Positions 35,204-43,700 of a stretch of DNA of 64,000 nucleotides are shown here, one piece after another. The DNA lies in NCBI RefSeq assembly GCF_013149785.1, contig NZ_JABEZU010000005.1, positions 298,456 to 362,455 on the forward strand, in the 5' to 3' direction. The notes under the pieces were generated by a model. It did no database searches. It was given only the letters and a program-made list of their open reading frames with translations, and had not been told where the DNA came from. The number at the start of each line of letters is the position of its first letter. Within the stretch, counting starts at the first letter, position 1. A program made the translations under genes and the position numbers. This DNA comes from Isoptericola halotolerans. GTDB lineage: Bacteria; Actinomycetota; Actinomycetes; Actinomycetales; Cellulomonadaceae.

Positions 35204-35265
35204 GCAGGCTCTCCTTGGTGAGACGGTGCCAGGTCGCTCGGCGCCCTTGACGCTAGGGCTGCAGG

Positions 35266-35303
35266 GTTACCCTTGCATAGCGCCGATGTTTCGACCGTGT
35301 TAC
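35266..35303 (-). promoter_or_regulatory. GlnR-type nitrogen-control binding array upstream of glnA
   Basis: Read on the minus strand the site is GTAAC-n6-GAAAC-n6-GCTAT-n6-GTAAC, with exact six-base spacers. The first pair matches the actinobacterial GlnR a-site/b-site (GTnAC, GAAAC) perfectly; the third box is weak and the fourth is 4/5 of GAAAC. Just upstream are two more GTCAC boxes, also six bases apart (35304-35319). A plausible -10 (TAGCGT, 35250-35255) has only a poor -35, as expected for an activated promoter. Confidence 0.75.
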
Positions 35304-35337
35304 GTGACCACCCGGTGACCGCGCGTAGGCTGATGAC

Positions 35338-35784
35338 ATGGCTTCACGTGGCGATCTTGGGTCGTGGTTGACCGGTGGCAGCGTCCCGACAGGTGAGACC
35401 GGCGGGCGCGACCGGCTCGGTCTGCCTGCCTCGGGCGCCGGTTCGCGGGCTCCGCTCGGGCGCCGGGTGGTCGCGCTGTGCGTCGACTGGGCCCTGGCCG
35501 AGGCGATCAGCTTCGGCTTCTTCGGGCGAGACCCGATGGTGACCCTGGCGATCTTCGCGGTGATGAACCTGATCCTGGTGTCGTCCGTCGGGTCGACGAT
35601 CGGCCACCGGTTGCTCGGTCTCCAGGTGCGCAGGCTCGGTGTCGAGGGGCCGCACCTGGTCGGCTTCGGCCGCGGCACGGTCCGCACCCTGCTGCTGTGC
35701 CTGGTGATCCCGCCGGTCGTCTGGGACGCCGACGGTCGCGGCATGCACGACAGAGCGGCCGGCACGGTCATCGTGCGTCGATGA
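35338..35784 (+). CDS. RDD family membrane protein
   Basis: A 148-residue protein with an unstructured Gly/Ser-rich N terminus of about 40 residues. The RDD domain begins at GRRVVALCVDWALAEAI (the R..D motif in the first helix) and contains about three membrane segments (VTLAIFAVMNLILVSSV; TVRTLLLCLVIPPVVW). It ends with DGRGMHDRAAGTVIV, the usual RDD C terminus. The same gene lies beside glnA1 and DUF4191 in mycobacteria. Function unsettled; some RDD proteins affect ion homeostasis. Confidence 0.88.
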   Translation: MASRGDLGSWLTGGSVPTGETGGRDRLGLPASGAGSRAPLGRRVVALCVDWALAEAISFGFFGRDPMVTLAIFAVMNLILVSSVGSTIGHRLLGLQVRRLGVEGPHLVGFGRGTVRTLLLCLVIPPVVWDADGRGMHDRAAGTVIVRR

Positions 35785-35847
35785 CGGTACCGGCCGCTCG
35801 TGGTCGTCCTGGAAGCCTGCGTCGTCCCGGAGGCGTGCGCCGTGCGG

Positions 35848-36582
35848 TCAGCGCCCGCGCATTCCCTTGCGGTCCGGGCGGGCCTTCATCGGGTCGACGC
35901 CCTTGGGCACCGGCAGGCGCACCCCACCGAGCGCCTTGAGGCGCTTGCCGACCTCGGCGGACTCGGCACGCGTGAGCTTCTTCTTCAGCTTCTGGACCTT
36001 GCGGGCCACCTTGGGCAGCGGGATCTGCCCCTCGGCGTTACCCACCTGCAGCAGGGTGATCGGCACGTTCGGCAGCACGCGTGCGGTACGACGGCGCTCG
36101 TCGTCCAGCATGCGCTGCACGCGGTGCGCCGGGCCCTCGGAGACGAGGACGACGCCCGGCCGGCCGATGCCGCGGAACACGAGGTCCTGCTGCCGGCTGA
36201 CCGCCACGGGCTCGTCGTCGAAGTTCCAGCCGCCGCGCACGGTGCCGAGCGCGGCGCGCACGGCACCGGGCTGTCCCTCGATCTGCGTGTAGGCCGCGCG
36301 CTCCGCCTTGCGGGTCAGGACGAACATCGCGCCCAGCAGGGAGAACGGCAGGCCGATCACGGTCGCGTAGATCGGGTGCCCGGTGAGGAAACCGACGAGC
36401 AGCGAGAGCGCGAGGATGCCGCAGAAGACCGCGAGCATGATCCAGGTGACGAGCGGGTCCTGCCGCCGCGTCATCTTGTAGGCGGCCCATACCTGGTGGT
36501 ACCACCGCTGCTTCTTGGGCTTCTTCTGCTTCTTCGTGGGCGCGTCGGCGGAGTCGCCGGCGCCGGACTTGGTGCGGGCCAT
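35848..36582 (-). CDS. DUF4191 family membrane protein
   Basis: A 244-residue actinobacterial protein. A lysine-rich N terminus (KKQKKPKKQRWYHQVW) leads to two adjacent membrane helices, roughly residues 44-65 and 68-90. A cytosolic part follows with GGWNFDDEPVAVSRQQDLVFRG and a basic tail (KVQKLKKKLTRAE). This is the Rv2219-type family. ATG 36582 lies 11 bases after the lipA stop, so it is the third gene of a lipB-lipA operon. Role unknown. Confidence 0.87.
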   Translation of the reverse strand: MARTKSGAGDSADAPTKKQKKPKKQRWYHQVWAAYKMTRRQDPLVTWIMLAVFCGILALSLLVGFLTGHPIYATVIGLPFSLLGAMFVLTRKAERAAYTQIEGQPGAVRAALGTVRGGWNFDDEPVAVSRQQDLVFRGIGRPGVVLVSEGPAHRVQRMLDDERRRTARVLPNVPITLLQVGNAEGQIPLPKVARKVQKLKKKLTRAESAEVGKRLKALGGVRLPVPKGVDPMKARPDRKGMRGR

Positions 36583-36593
36583 GGTCGTTGAGT

Positions 36594-37604
36594 CTACTGG
36601 GCGCGGGAGGCCACGAGGCTCGCGGCCTCCTGACGTGCGGTCGTCGGTTCGGTCAGGTGCGCCAGCGCCTCGGGGACGGCTTCGCCGCGGTGGGTCATCG
36701 CCTGACCCCAGAGGCGTCCGGCGCGGTACGAGGACCGCACGAGCGGGCCGGCCATGACCCCGAGGAACCCGACCGCCTCGGCGTGCTCGCTCAGCTCGAC
36801 GAACTCCTCCGGCCGCACCCAGCGGTCCACCGGGTGGTGGCGCAGCGAGGGGCGCAGGTACTGGGTGATGGTGATGAGGTCGCAGCCGGCGTCGTGCAGG
36901 TCCTCGAGCGCCTGCTTGACCTCGTCGATGGTCTCGCCCATGCCGAGGATGAGGTTGGACTTGGTGACCAGGCCGGCCTCGCGGGCGCGGGTCAGCACCG
37001 ACAGCGAGCGCTCGTAGCGGAACGCCGGCCGGATCTGCTTGAAGATTCGCGGGACGGTCTCGACGTTGTGGGCGAGCACCTCGGGTCGCGACTCGTTGAC
37101 CTGGTCGAGGAGCTCGGGGATCGCGTTGAAGTCCGGGATGAGCAGCTCGACGCCGGTGCCCGGGTTGAGAGCGTGGATCTGGCGCACGGTCTCGGCGTAG
37201 AGCCAGGCGCCGCCGTCGGCCAGGTCGTCGCGGGCGACGCCGGTGATCGTCGAGTACTTCAGGCCCATCTCGCGCACGGACTCGGCCACGCGCCGGGGCT
37301 CGTCGGCATCGAAGTCCGCGGGCTTGCCGGTGTCGATCTGGCAGAAGTCGCACCGGCGGGTGCACTGGTCGCCGCCGATGAGGAAGGTGGCCTCGCGGTC
37401 CTCCCAGCACTCGAAGATGTTGGGACAGCCCGCCTCCTCGCACACGGTGTGCAGCCCACCGCCCTTGACGAGGCTCTTGAGCTCCTTGTACTCGGGACCC
37501 ATGACGGCGCGCGTCTTGATCCAGTCGGGCTTCTTCTCGATGGGGGTGGTGGCGTTGCGGGCCTCGACCCGCAGCATGCGGCGGCCCTCAGGTGCGATGG
37601 TCAC
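36594..37604 (-). CDS. lipA: Lipoyl synthase
   Basis: A 336-residue radical-SAM enzyme that inserts two sulfurs into protein-bound octanoyl chains. The auxiliary cluster cysteines are C55, C60 and C66 ([12 protein letters not shown]). The radical-SAM cluster uses C81, C85 and C88 (CTRRCDFC). The conserved RSSY near the C terminus supplies the serine ligand. GTG 37604 has AAGGGA upstream; a later ATG at 37577 is possible. It follows lipB by 26 bases and serves the lipoyl domains of the E2 gene at 43701. Confidence 0.96.
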   Translation of the reverse strand: MTIAPEGRRMLRVEARNATTPIEKKPDWIKTRAVMGPEYKELKSLVKGGGLHTVCEEAGCPNIFECWEDREATFLIGGDQCTRRCDFCQIDTGKPADFDADEPRRVAESVREMGLKYSTITGVARDDLADGGAWLYAETVRQIHALNPGTGVELLIPDFNAIPELLDQVNESRPEVLAHNVETVPRIFKQIRPAFRYERSLSVLTRAREAGLVTKSNLILGMGETIDEVKQALEDLHDAGCDLITITQYLRPSLRHHPVDRWVRPEEFVELSEHAEAVGFLGVMAGPLVRSSYRAGRLWGQAMTHRGEAVPEALAHLTEPTTARQEAASLVASRAQ

Positions 37605-37630
37605 GACGTCGGTCCCTTCGTAGACGGCAC

Positions 37631-38347
37631 TCAGCCTACGGCGGAGCCCGCGGGGGTGGGGCGGATGTCTTGCGAGGTGGCCGTGACTTCCGTCACCAGG
37701 GGGGCGAGGTGCTCCTGCAGGGCCGCCGCCAGCAGCGGGCGGATCTCCTCGACGGTCACGGCCCGGCCCGCCTCGGCGGACAGCGAGGTTACGTCGGCGT
37801 CGTCGATCCCGCACGGCACGATGGCGTCGAAGGCCGTCAGGTCGGCGTCGCAGTTCAGCGCGAGGCCGTGCATGGTCACGCCGCGGGCCACGCGGGCCCC
37901 GATCGCGCAGACCTTGCGCGCGCGGCGCGGTGCCGCGCCCTCGTACCCGGCCCGGACGCCGTCGTCGGCGGCGAACCAGACACCGGAGCGACCCTCCACC
38001 CGGACCGTGCTCAGGCCGAGAGCGGCGCACACGGCCATCACCGCCGTCTCGAGGGTGCGCACGTACTGCACGACGTCGACGGGCGAGCGCAGCGCGACGA
38101 TCGGGTAGGCGACGAGCTGGCCGGGGCCGTGCCAGGTGATCTTGCCGCCGCGGTCGACGTCGACCACCTCGGTACCGTCGGTGGGGTACTCGTCGCGCCG
38201 GGTGCGCCGGCCGGCCGTGTAGACGCTGTCGTGCTCGAGCAGGTAGGTCACGCCCGGGGAGCCGCCGCGGACGGACTCGTGCGTGCGTCGTTGCAGGTCC
38301 CAGGCCTCGCGGTAGTCCGTGCGGCCCGGCAGCGTGACGACGTCCAT
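37631..38347 (-). CDS. lipB: Octanoyl-ACP:protein N-octanoyltransferase
   Basis: A 238-residue transferase that moves octanoate from acyl carrier protein to lipoyl domains. The motif [18 protein letters not shown] begins near residue 67. The catalytic pair is K145 ([10 protein letters not shown]) and C179 (IVPCGI), matching the Lys/Cys dyad known in the mycobacterial enzyme. It leads the lipB-lipA-DUF4191 set, 25 bases after the MarR gene stop, and might be partly co-transcribed with it. Confidence 0.96.
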   Translation of the reverse strand: MDVVTLPGRTDYREAWDLQRRTHESVRGGSPGVTYLLEHDSVYTAGRRTRRDEYPTDGTEVVDVDRGGKITWHGPGQLVAYPIVALRSPVDVVQYVRTLETAVMAVCAALGLSTVRVEGRSGVWFAADDGVRAGYEGAAPRRARKVCAIGARVARGVTMHGLALNCDADLTAFDAIVPCGIDDADVTSLSAEAGRAVTVEEIRPLLAAALQEHLAPLVTEVTATSQDIRPTPAGSAVG

Positions 38348-38372
38348 GCTGGCAGGCTACTCCGCCGGCGAG

Positions 38373-38831
38373 CTACCGCGCTGGCGGGGTCGCGTCCGGG
38401 CGGCCCGCCTGCACCATGGTGACCAGCAGCTCACGGAACGCCTGGGCCTGGTCGTCGTCCAGCCCGCGGACGGTGAGGTCCTCGGCGGGCTGGCGCTGCC
38501 CGGCCTCGGCGGCGGCCCGGCGCCCGGCCTCCGTGACCGCCACGGCCCGACGACGGCGGTCGCGCGGGTCGGTGGAGCGCGTGACGTACCCGGAGCGCTC
38601 AAGCCGGGCGACGACCTTGCTCATGGTCTGCTCGGTGACCCCGGAGAGCTCGGCGAGCTCGCGCTGGGTGCGGGGGCCCTTGAACAGGTGCAGGAGCACA
38701 GGGAACCCGGCATGGTTGAGCTCCCAGCCCGCCAGGTGGTCGTTCCACTCGTGCTCGATGCGGCGCACGAGGGTGAACAGCAGCCGCCCGGTGGGCCAGT
38801 CGGCAGGTTCCTCGCTCGTCGGGTCTGTCAC
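38373..38831 (-). CDS. MarR family transcriptional regulator
   Basis: A 152-residue winged-helix regulator. The DNA-binding region QRELAELSGVTEQTMSKVVARLERSGYV is followed by the wing RSTDPRDRRRRAVAVTEAG (the DxRxxR motif), at roughly residues 60-105. GTG 38831 is the start; frames extending upstream are shadows of the divergent MMPL gene. It is 36 bases from the MMPL start, and a palindrome in that gap (38858-38879) is its likely operator, so it probably represses the MMPL transporter. Confidence 0.9.
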   Translation of the reverse strand: MTDPTSEEPADWPTGRLLFTLVRRIEHEWNDHLAGWELNHAGFPVLLHLFKGPRTQRELAELSGVTEQTMSKVVARLERSGYVTRSTDPRDRRRRAVAVTEAGRRAAAEAGQRQPAEDLTVRGLDDDQAQAFRELLVTMVQAGRPDATPPAR

Positions 38832-38857
38832 TTGCCCAGGATGCCCTTCCGGTGGAG

Positions 38858-38879
38858 AATGCTCAACATGCTGAGTAAT
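38858..38879. promoter_or_regulatory. Probable MarR operator overlapping the MMPL start codon
   Basis: The 14-base core CTCAACATGCTGAG (38862-38875) is a palindrome with one mismatched pair (CTCA-n-CATG-n-TGAG). Extended to 22 bases, symmetry still holds at 16 positions. It lies between the MarR gene and the MMPL gene and contains the MMPL ATG at 38868. Binding there would block initiation or elongation. Confidence 0.65.
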
Positions 38880-41135
38880 AGGTGGACGGGTGTCGTCCGT
38901 GGTCTCGTCATTCTGGCAGCAATCGGCGTGTGGCTGGCGGTCGGGGCGTTCGGGGGGCAGGCGCAGGGCCAGCTCAGCAGCGTCCAGACCAACGACGCGG
39001 CAGCCTTCCTGCCCGCCAGCGCCGAGTCCACCGAGGCGGCCGGGCTCGCCGCGCAGTTCAGCGACGACGAGACGCTGCCGGCGCTCGTGGTCGCCGAGAC
39101 GAGCGACGGTGCACCGATCACCGACGCCCAGCTCGGCGCGGTGCAGGCCTTCGCCGAGGCCGTGCCCGACGCGCCGCTGGAGGGCACCAGCGGCGAGGAG
39201 CCCGCCACCATCGGGGACGCCAGCACGGCGGACCCCGTCGTCGTCCCCTCCGAGGACGGCCAGGCCGCGCTCGTGGTCGTCTCCCTGGACGCCCAGCTCG
39301 CCGAGCAGGACGCCGGGACCGAGGAGTCCAGCGTCTCCGGGCTGGCGATCGACGCCCTGCGCTCCCTGGCGGCGGCCGACGCCGCGCAGGACGGGCTCGC
39401 CGGCGTCGGCCTCGACGCGTGGGTCACCGGTCCCGCCGGGTTCGTCGCGGACCTGGTCAACGCCTTCGGAGCCATCGACACGGTGCTGCTCCTCGTGGCG
39501 CTCGGCGCCGTGCTCGTCATCCTCGCGCTCGTCTACCGCTCGCCGGTGCTGCCGTTCGTCGTCATCTTCAACGCCGTGCTCGCCCTGTCCCTCGCGGGCC
39601 TGGTGGTCTACCACCTGGCCGCGAACGACGTCCTGACGCTCAACGGGCAGTCCCAGGGCATCCTGTCGATCCTGGTGGTCGGAGCGTCCGTCGACTACGC
39701 GCTGCTCGTGGTCGCCCGGTACCGCGAGGAGCTGCTGACCGTCCGTTCGCCCTACACCGCGCTGCGCCGCGCCGTCCGGGCCTCGATCGAACCGATCTCC
39801 GCCAGCGCCGGGACCGTCGTCGCCGGGCTGCTCTGCCTGCTGCTGTCCGACCTGTCCTCCAACCGCAGCCTCGGACCCGTCGCCGCGATCGGCATCGTCG
39901 CGGCCTTCCTGTCCGCCCTGACGCTGCTGCCCGCTCTGCTGCTCGTCGGCGGCCGCCGCGCCCGCTGGGTGTTCTGGCCCCGCGTGCCGCAGGTGGCCGC
40001 GGACGACGCGGAGCCCGTGCCCGCCACGGTCGCCGCCGCCGAGGTGCACGACGCCGACACCACCGTCGCGATCGCCGGTCACGGCGTGTGGTCGAAGGTC
40101 GCCGCCTTCGTCGGGCGTCCCGCCCGCTCCGTCTGGATCGTCACCGCCCTCGTGCTCGCCGCCGCGGCGGCGTTCGTGCCGACCTTCGACGCCGACGGCA
40201 CGGGCGACTCCGAGGTGTTCCTCACCCAGGTCGACTCGGTCGACGGCGAGGAGGCCCTGACCCGCCACTTCGAGGGGGTCTCCGCGCAGCCGGTCACCGT
40301 CGTCGCCCCGGAGGGCGACCTCGACGCCGTCCTGGACGCCGCCGAGGGCACCGACGGGGTCTCCGCGGCCACGCCGGTCACCGACCAGCCGGCCGCCGCG
40401 CCCGGCGCGCCACCCCAGGGCGACCCCCTGGTGGTCGACGGCCTCGTGCGCGTCGACGTCACGACCTCGGCGCCCTCCGACAGCCAGGAGGCCGTCGAGA
40501 CGGTCTCCGCCCTGCGCGGCACCGTCGGCGACGTCTCGCCCGAGGCGCTCGTCGGCGGAGCGGCGGCGGAGCGGCTGGACACCCAGCTGGCAGGCCAGCG
40601 CGACCTGCAGCTGATCGTGCCGGTGGTGCTCGTCGTCGTCCTGCTGATCCTCATGCTGCTGCTGCGCTCGGTCCTGGCCGCCGTGCTGCTCATGGCGGCG
40701 AACGTGCTCTCGTTCGGGGCCGCGCTCGGCGTCGCGGCGATCCTGTTCAACCACGTGTTCGACTTCCCCGGCGCGGACCCCTCGGTCCCGCTGTACGCCT
40801 TCTGCTTCCTGGTCGCGCTCGGCGTGGACTACTCGATCTTCCTCATGACGCGGGTGCGCGAGGAGAGCCTGCGGTTCGGCACCCGGCAGGGCGTGCTGCG
40901 CGGCCTGGCCGTCACCGGGTCGGTCATCACCTCGGCCGGCGTCGTGCTGGCGGCGACGTTCGCGGCCCTCGGCGTGATCCCGCTGCTCTTCCTGGCCCAG
41001 CTCGCCTTCATCGTGGCGTTCGGCGTGCTCGTCGACACGCTCGTGGTGCGCAGCCTGCTGGTGCCCGCGCTGGTCCACGACGTCGGCGACCGCGTGTGGT
41101 GGCCCTCACGGCTGGCGCGGCACACGGCGCGCTGA
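38868..41135 (+). CDS. MMPL family (RND-type) transporter
   Basis: A 755-residue membrane protein of the MMPL family. It has an N-terminal helix and a large external domain (about residues 30-195), then a first bundle with LNGQSQGILSILVVGASVDYALLVVARYREEL. A second external domain (about 435-570) precedes a second bundle with FCFLVALGVDYSIFLMTRVREES. The two GVDY/SVDY motifs carry the proton-relay aspartates. Relatives export lipids or drugs. ATG 38868 is chosen; ATG three codons upstream (38859) is directly against a GGAG. Probably controlled by the divergent MarR protein. Confidence 0.9.
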   Translation: MLSNRWTGVVRGLVILAAIGVWLAVGAFGGQAQGQLSSVQTNDAAAFLPASAESTEAAGLAAQFSDDETLPALVVAETSDGAPITDAQLGAVQAFAEAVPDAPLEGTSGEEPATIGDASTADPVVVPSEDGQAALVVVSLDAQLAEQDAGTEESSVSGLAIDALRSLAAADAAQDGLAGVGLDAWVTGPAGFVADLVNAFGAIDTVLLLVALGAVLVILALVYRSPVLPFVVIFNAVLALSLAGLVVYHLAANDVLTLNGQSQGILSILVVGASVDYALLVVARYREELLTVRSPYTALRRAVRASIEPISASAGTVVAGLLCLLLSDLSSNRSLGPVAAIGIVAAFLSALTLLPALLLVGGRRARWVFWPRVPQVAADDAEPVPATVAAAEVHDADTTVAIAGHGVWSKVAAFVGRPARSVWIVTALVLAAAAAFVPTFDADGTGDSEVFLTQVDSVDGEEALTRHFEGVSAQPVTVVAPEGDLDAVLDAAEGTDGVSAATPVTDQPAAAPGAPPQGDPLVVDGLVRVDVTTSAPSDSQEAVETVSALRGTVGDVSPEALVGGAAAERLDTQLAGQRDLQLIVPVVLVVVLLILMLLLRSVLAAVLLMAANVLSFGAALGVAAILFNHVFDFPGADPSVPLYAFCFLVALGVDYSIFLMTRVREESLRFGTRQGVLRGLAVTGSVITSAGVVLAATFAALGVIPLLFLAQLAFIVAFGVLVDTLVVRSLLVPALVHDVGDRVWWPSRLARHTAR

Positions 41136-41163
41136 CCGGCCGACCCGGCCGTCGTCGGGCACG

Positions 41164-42276
41164 ATGGTCTTCATGGTGGATCACGGGGACACGGCAGGAC
41201 CGGCAGACGGCGTGACGACGGACGACGCGAGGTCCTACCCGCCGCTGCGCCTGGCGATCGTCGGGTACGGGGGAGCGGGGCGCGAGATCCACGCCCGGCT
41301 CGCCGCCGAGGCCGGGCACACGGTCTCGGCCGTGCTGACCCGGGACTCCGGTCGACGCAACCAGGCAGCGGGTGACTGGCCCGGTGCCCGCCTGGTCGGC
41401 GACCTCGGCGAGCTGATCGAGCTGCGCTCCCGCTACGACGCCGTGGTGCTGGCGAGCCCGACGGCGCTCCACGCCGAGCAGGCCGCCACGCTCGCCCGCG
41501 CCGGGGTGCCGTTCGTGCTGGACAAGCCGATCGGGGTCGACGCCCATGAGGCGCGGGCCGTCGTGGCGGAGGCCGCGGCCACCGGCACCCCCGTCACCGT
41601 GTTCCAGAACCGTCGTTGGGACCCCGAGCAGCGCACCCTCGTGGAGCTGCTGGGACGGGGCGGCCTCGGTGACGTGCACACCTTCGAGCGTCGCTGGGAG
41701 CGCTGGCGTCCGGTACCGCGGCGACGGTGGAAGGAGAACGACACCGCGGGCGGCGGGCTCCTGCTCGACCTGGGACCGCACCTCGTCGACTCCGCCACCC
41801 AGCTCTTCGGGCGGGTCACCAGCGTGTGGGCGCAGACCCGGGCCCTGACGACGCCGACCGAGGACGACGTCTTCCTGGTGCTCACCCACGAACCCGGCGG
41901 CGGGACCGCAGCCAGCCCGCACGCCGTCGTCTCGCGGCTGTGGGCCGGTTCCGTCGTCGGCGCCCCCGGACCTCGCACGCGAGTGCTCGGCACGGCCGGC
42001 GCCTACCTGGTGACCACCTTCGAGCAGGACGCGTCCCCGCTCGAACGCTTCGACGACGACGCCCCGGCGGGCACGCACGGGTGGCTCACCCGTGGACGCG
42101 ACCGCGAGCCCGTCCCCGTGGCGCAGGGTTCGCACGTCGACTTCTACCGCGCGCTGCCGGCCTGGCTCGCCGGTGACGCCCCGGCCCCGGTCGACCCCGC
42201 GGACGCGGTGCGTACCGCCGAGGTGCTCGACGCCGCCCGGACGTCCGCCCGCGAGGGGCGGCAGATCACCCTCTGA
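41164..42276 (+). CDS. Gfo/Idh/MocA family oxidoreductase
   Basis: A 370-residue NAD(P)-dependent oxidoreductase. The Rossmann motif is LAIVGYGGAGREIHARLA near residue 33, and the cofactor/catalytic motif is VLDKPIGVDAHEA (family EKP as DKP). The C-terminal alpha/beta domain has AGGGLLLDLGPHLVDSATQLFG, which carries the conserved Asp/His pair. Substrates in this family are mostly sugars or inositols. The exact start is uncertain (ATG 41164 or 41173). It is 28 bases after the MMPL gene. Confidence 0.88.
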   Translation: MVFMVDHGDTAGPADGVTTDDARSYPPLRLAIVGYGGAGREIHARLAAEAGHTVSAVLTRDSGRRNQAAGDWPGARLVGDLGELIELRSRYDAVVLASPTALHAEQAATLARAGVPFVLDKPIGVDAHEARAVVAEAAATGTPVTVFQNRRWDPEQRTLVELLGRGGLGDVHTFERRWERWRPVPRRRWKENDTAGGGLLLDLGPHLVDSATQLFGRVTSVWAQTRALTTPTEDDVFLVLTHEPGGGTAASPHAVVSRLWAGSVVGAPGPRTRVLGTAGAYLVTTFEQDASPLERFDDDAPAGTHGWLTRGRDREPVPVAQGSHVDFYRALPAWLAGDAPAPVDPADAVRTAEVLDAARTSAREGRQITL

Positions 42277-42332
42277 CCGCGGCCTGTGGACGACCGCAGC
42301 GCAGCAGGCCCCGCTCGGTGTTCGATGGACCC

Positions 42333-43625
42333 GTGCCGACCGACGACGTCCTGACCATCCCCACCGACGCCGCCGCACGGACCGCGCTCCTGCGGCGGCT
42401 GAAGGCGCTCGCGGCCGTCGACCACCCGTGCGTCGAACCCGTCCGGGCCGCCGTGGAGAGCCCGGACGGGCGACTCGTCGTGCCACGGGAGGCAGGCTCG
42501 GGGACGGCGCTGTCGGTCGTGCTCGCCGTGCGTGACCGGTGCGACGCCGCCGAGGCTGCCGGCGTCGCGGTCGCGGTGGCGCGAGGGCTCGCCGCCCTGC
42601 ACAGCGCGGGCGTCGTGCACGGACCGTTGGAGGCGGGCGACGTGGTGGTGGCGCCCGACGGGCGCCCTCGCCTCCGCCCCCGCCTCGACGCGGCCGTCGG
42701 CCACGTGTCCGAGGCCGACGACGTGCATGCGCTCGCCCGACTCGTCGACGCCGTCGTGGCCGACCCGGACGCGGACGCCACCGTGGCGCTGCGTGCCGCG
42801 CTCGCCCCGGCGCTCTCCGGTGACGCCGGGGTGCGGCCCGAGGCCGGCACCCTCGCTGCCCGGGTCGACGACGCGGTGCCGCCCGGACCCGTGCGGCTGC
42901 CCGAGCCGGCCGTGCTCGCCGCCGCGGAGCTGGGCCGGGCAGGCGGGAGCCGGAGCGCGCAACGCGTCCCGGTAGCCCGGCACCGCCCTGCGCGGCGGGC
43001 AGGGCAGGAGCGGGCGACGACGGGCAGCCGACGAGGACGAGGCCGTGGGCGGCGTTCGGCGAGACGGACCGGGTTCGCCAGGTCCGCGATCGCTGCCGCC
43101 GCCGTCCTGGTCACCACCGTGGTGGTCGTGGTGGTCGCGGTGCACGTCGGTGGCCCCGAGCAGCATCGGCCGACGGCGTCGGCCCGTCCGCCGGCCGTCG
43201 CGAGCGTCCACCCGGGCGCCACGACGGCGGAGGACGGCGCCCAGGCGGCGACCGTCACCGAGCGGGAGGACCCGGCCGGGGCGGCCGCCGAGCTGACGCT
43301 TCGACGCGTCGAGCTGCTCGCCGGGGCTCGCCCCCTGGAGGAGGTCGTGCTGGCAGGATCCCCCGCCGAGGAGGAGGCCGGTGTCCGTCTGGAACAGGTC
43401 AGGGCCTCGCGGGTCGAGGTCGACGGCGCGCGGGTGACGGTCCTGGAGTCTCGCGTGCACAGCTCGGACGGACAGGCCGCCGAGGTCTCCGTCCGGTACG
43501 TCGTCGAGCAGCACGAGCAGACGGCTGACGGGCGGACCACCGTCGTCCCGGCGGACGGCCCCCTCACGGCGACGCTGCACCTGGCCTGGACGGACGAGGG
43601 ATGGCGCGTCGCGGAGGTGGCCTGA
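42333..43625 (+). CDS. Membrane-anchored pseudokinase-like protein
   Basis: A protein of about 430 residues that keeps only the outline of a Ser/Thr kinase. AVARGLAALHSAGVVHGPLEAGDVVVAPDG aligns with the catalytic loop of the Hanks fold, but HRD has become HGP and no DFG aspartate or glycine loop is seen. An Arg-rich linker leads to one membrane helix (about 249-271, VVVVVVAV-rich), then an external domain of about 155 residues ending in TLHLAWTDEGWRVAEV. Start GTG 42333 or 42318. Likely a non-catalytic sensor or scaffold (inference). Confidence 0.7.
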   Translation: MPTDDVLTIPTDAAARTALLRRLKALAAVDHPCVEPVRAAVESPDGRLVVPREAGSGTALSVVLAVRDRCDAAEAAGVAVAVARGLAALHSAGVVHGPLEAGDVVVAPDGRPRLRPRLDAAVGHVSEADDVHALARLVDAVVADPDADATVALRAALAPALSGDAGVRPEAGTLAARVDDAVPPGPVRLPEPAVLAAAELGRAGGSRSAQRVPVARHRPARRAGQERATTGSRRGRGRGRRSARRTGFARSAIAAAAVLVTTVVVVVVAVHVGGPEQHRPTASARPPAVASVHPGATTAEDGAQAATVTEREDPAGAAAELTLRRVELLAGARPLEEVVLAGSPAEEEAGVRLEQVRASRVEVDGARVTVLESRVHSSDGQAAEVSVRYVVEQHEQTADGRTTVVPADGPLTATLHLAWTDEGWRVAEVA

Positions 43626-43627
43626 CG

Positions 43628-43686
43628 CACCGAGGGCGGGTGCCCGCGGGGAGTGCTCGACTCCCTGCGGGCACCCGCCCTCGGTG
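43628..43686. terminator. Long bidirectional hairpin terminator
   Basis: Arms of about 26 bp, with one mismatch and starting CACCGAGGGCGGGTGCCCGC, enclose a seven-base loop. It lies between the convergent pseudokinase and sucB genes, three bases after one stop and 15 from the other. Confidence 0.9.
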
Positions 43687-43700
43687 GTGCTCCGGTCAGG

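Noticed and set aside
38832..41078. A long minus-strand open frame continuing upstream of the MarR gene through the MMPL gene
   Set aside because: Only the last 152 codons look like a protein (MarR). The upstream part is a shadow of the MMPL coding strand.
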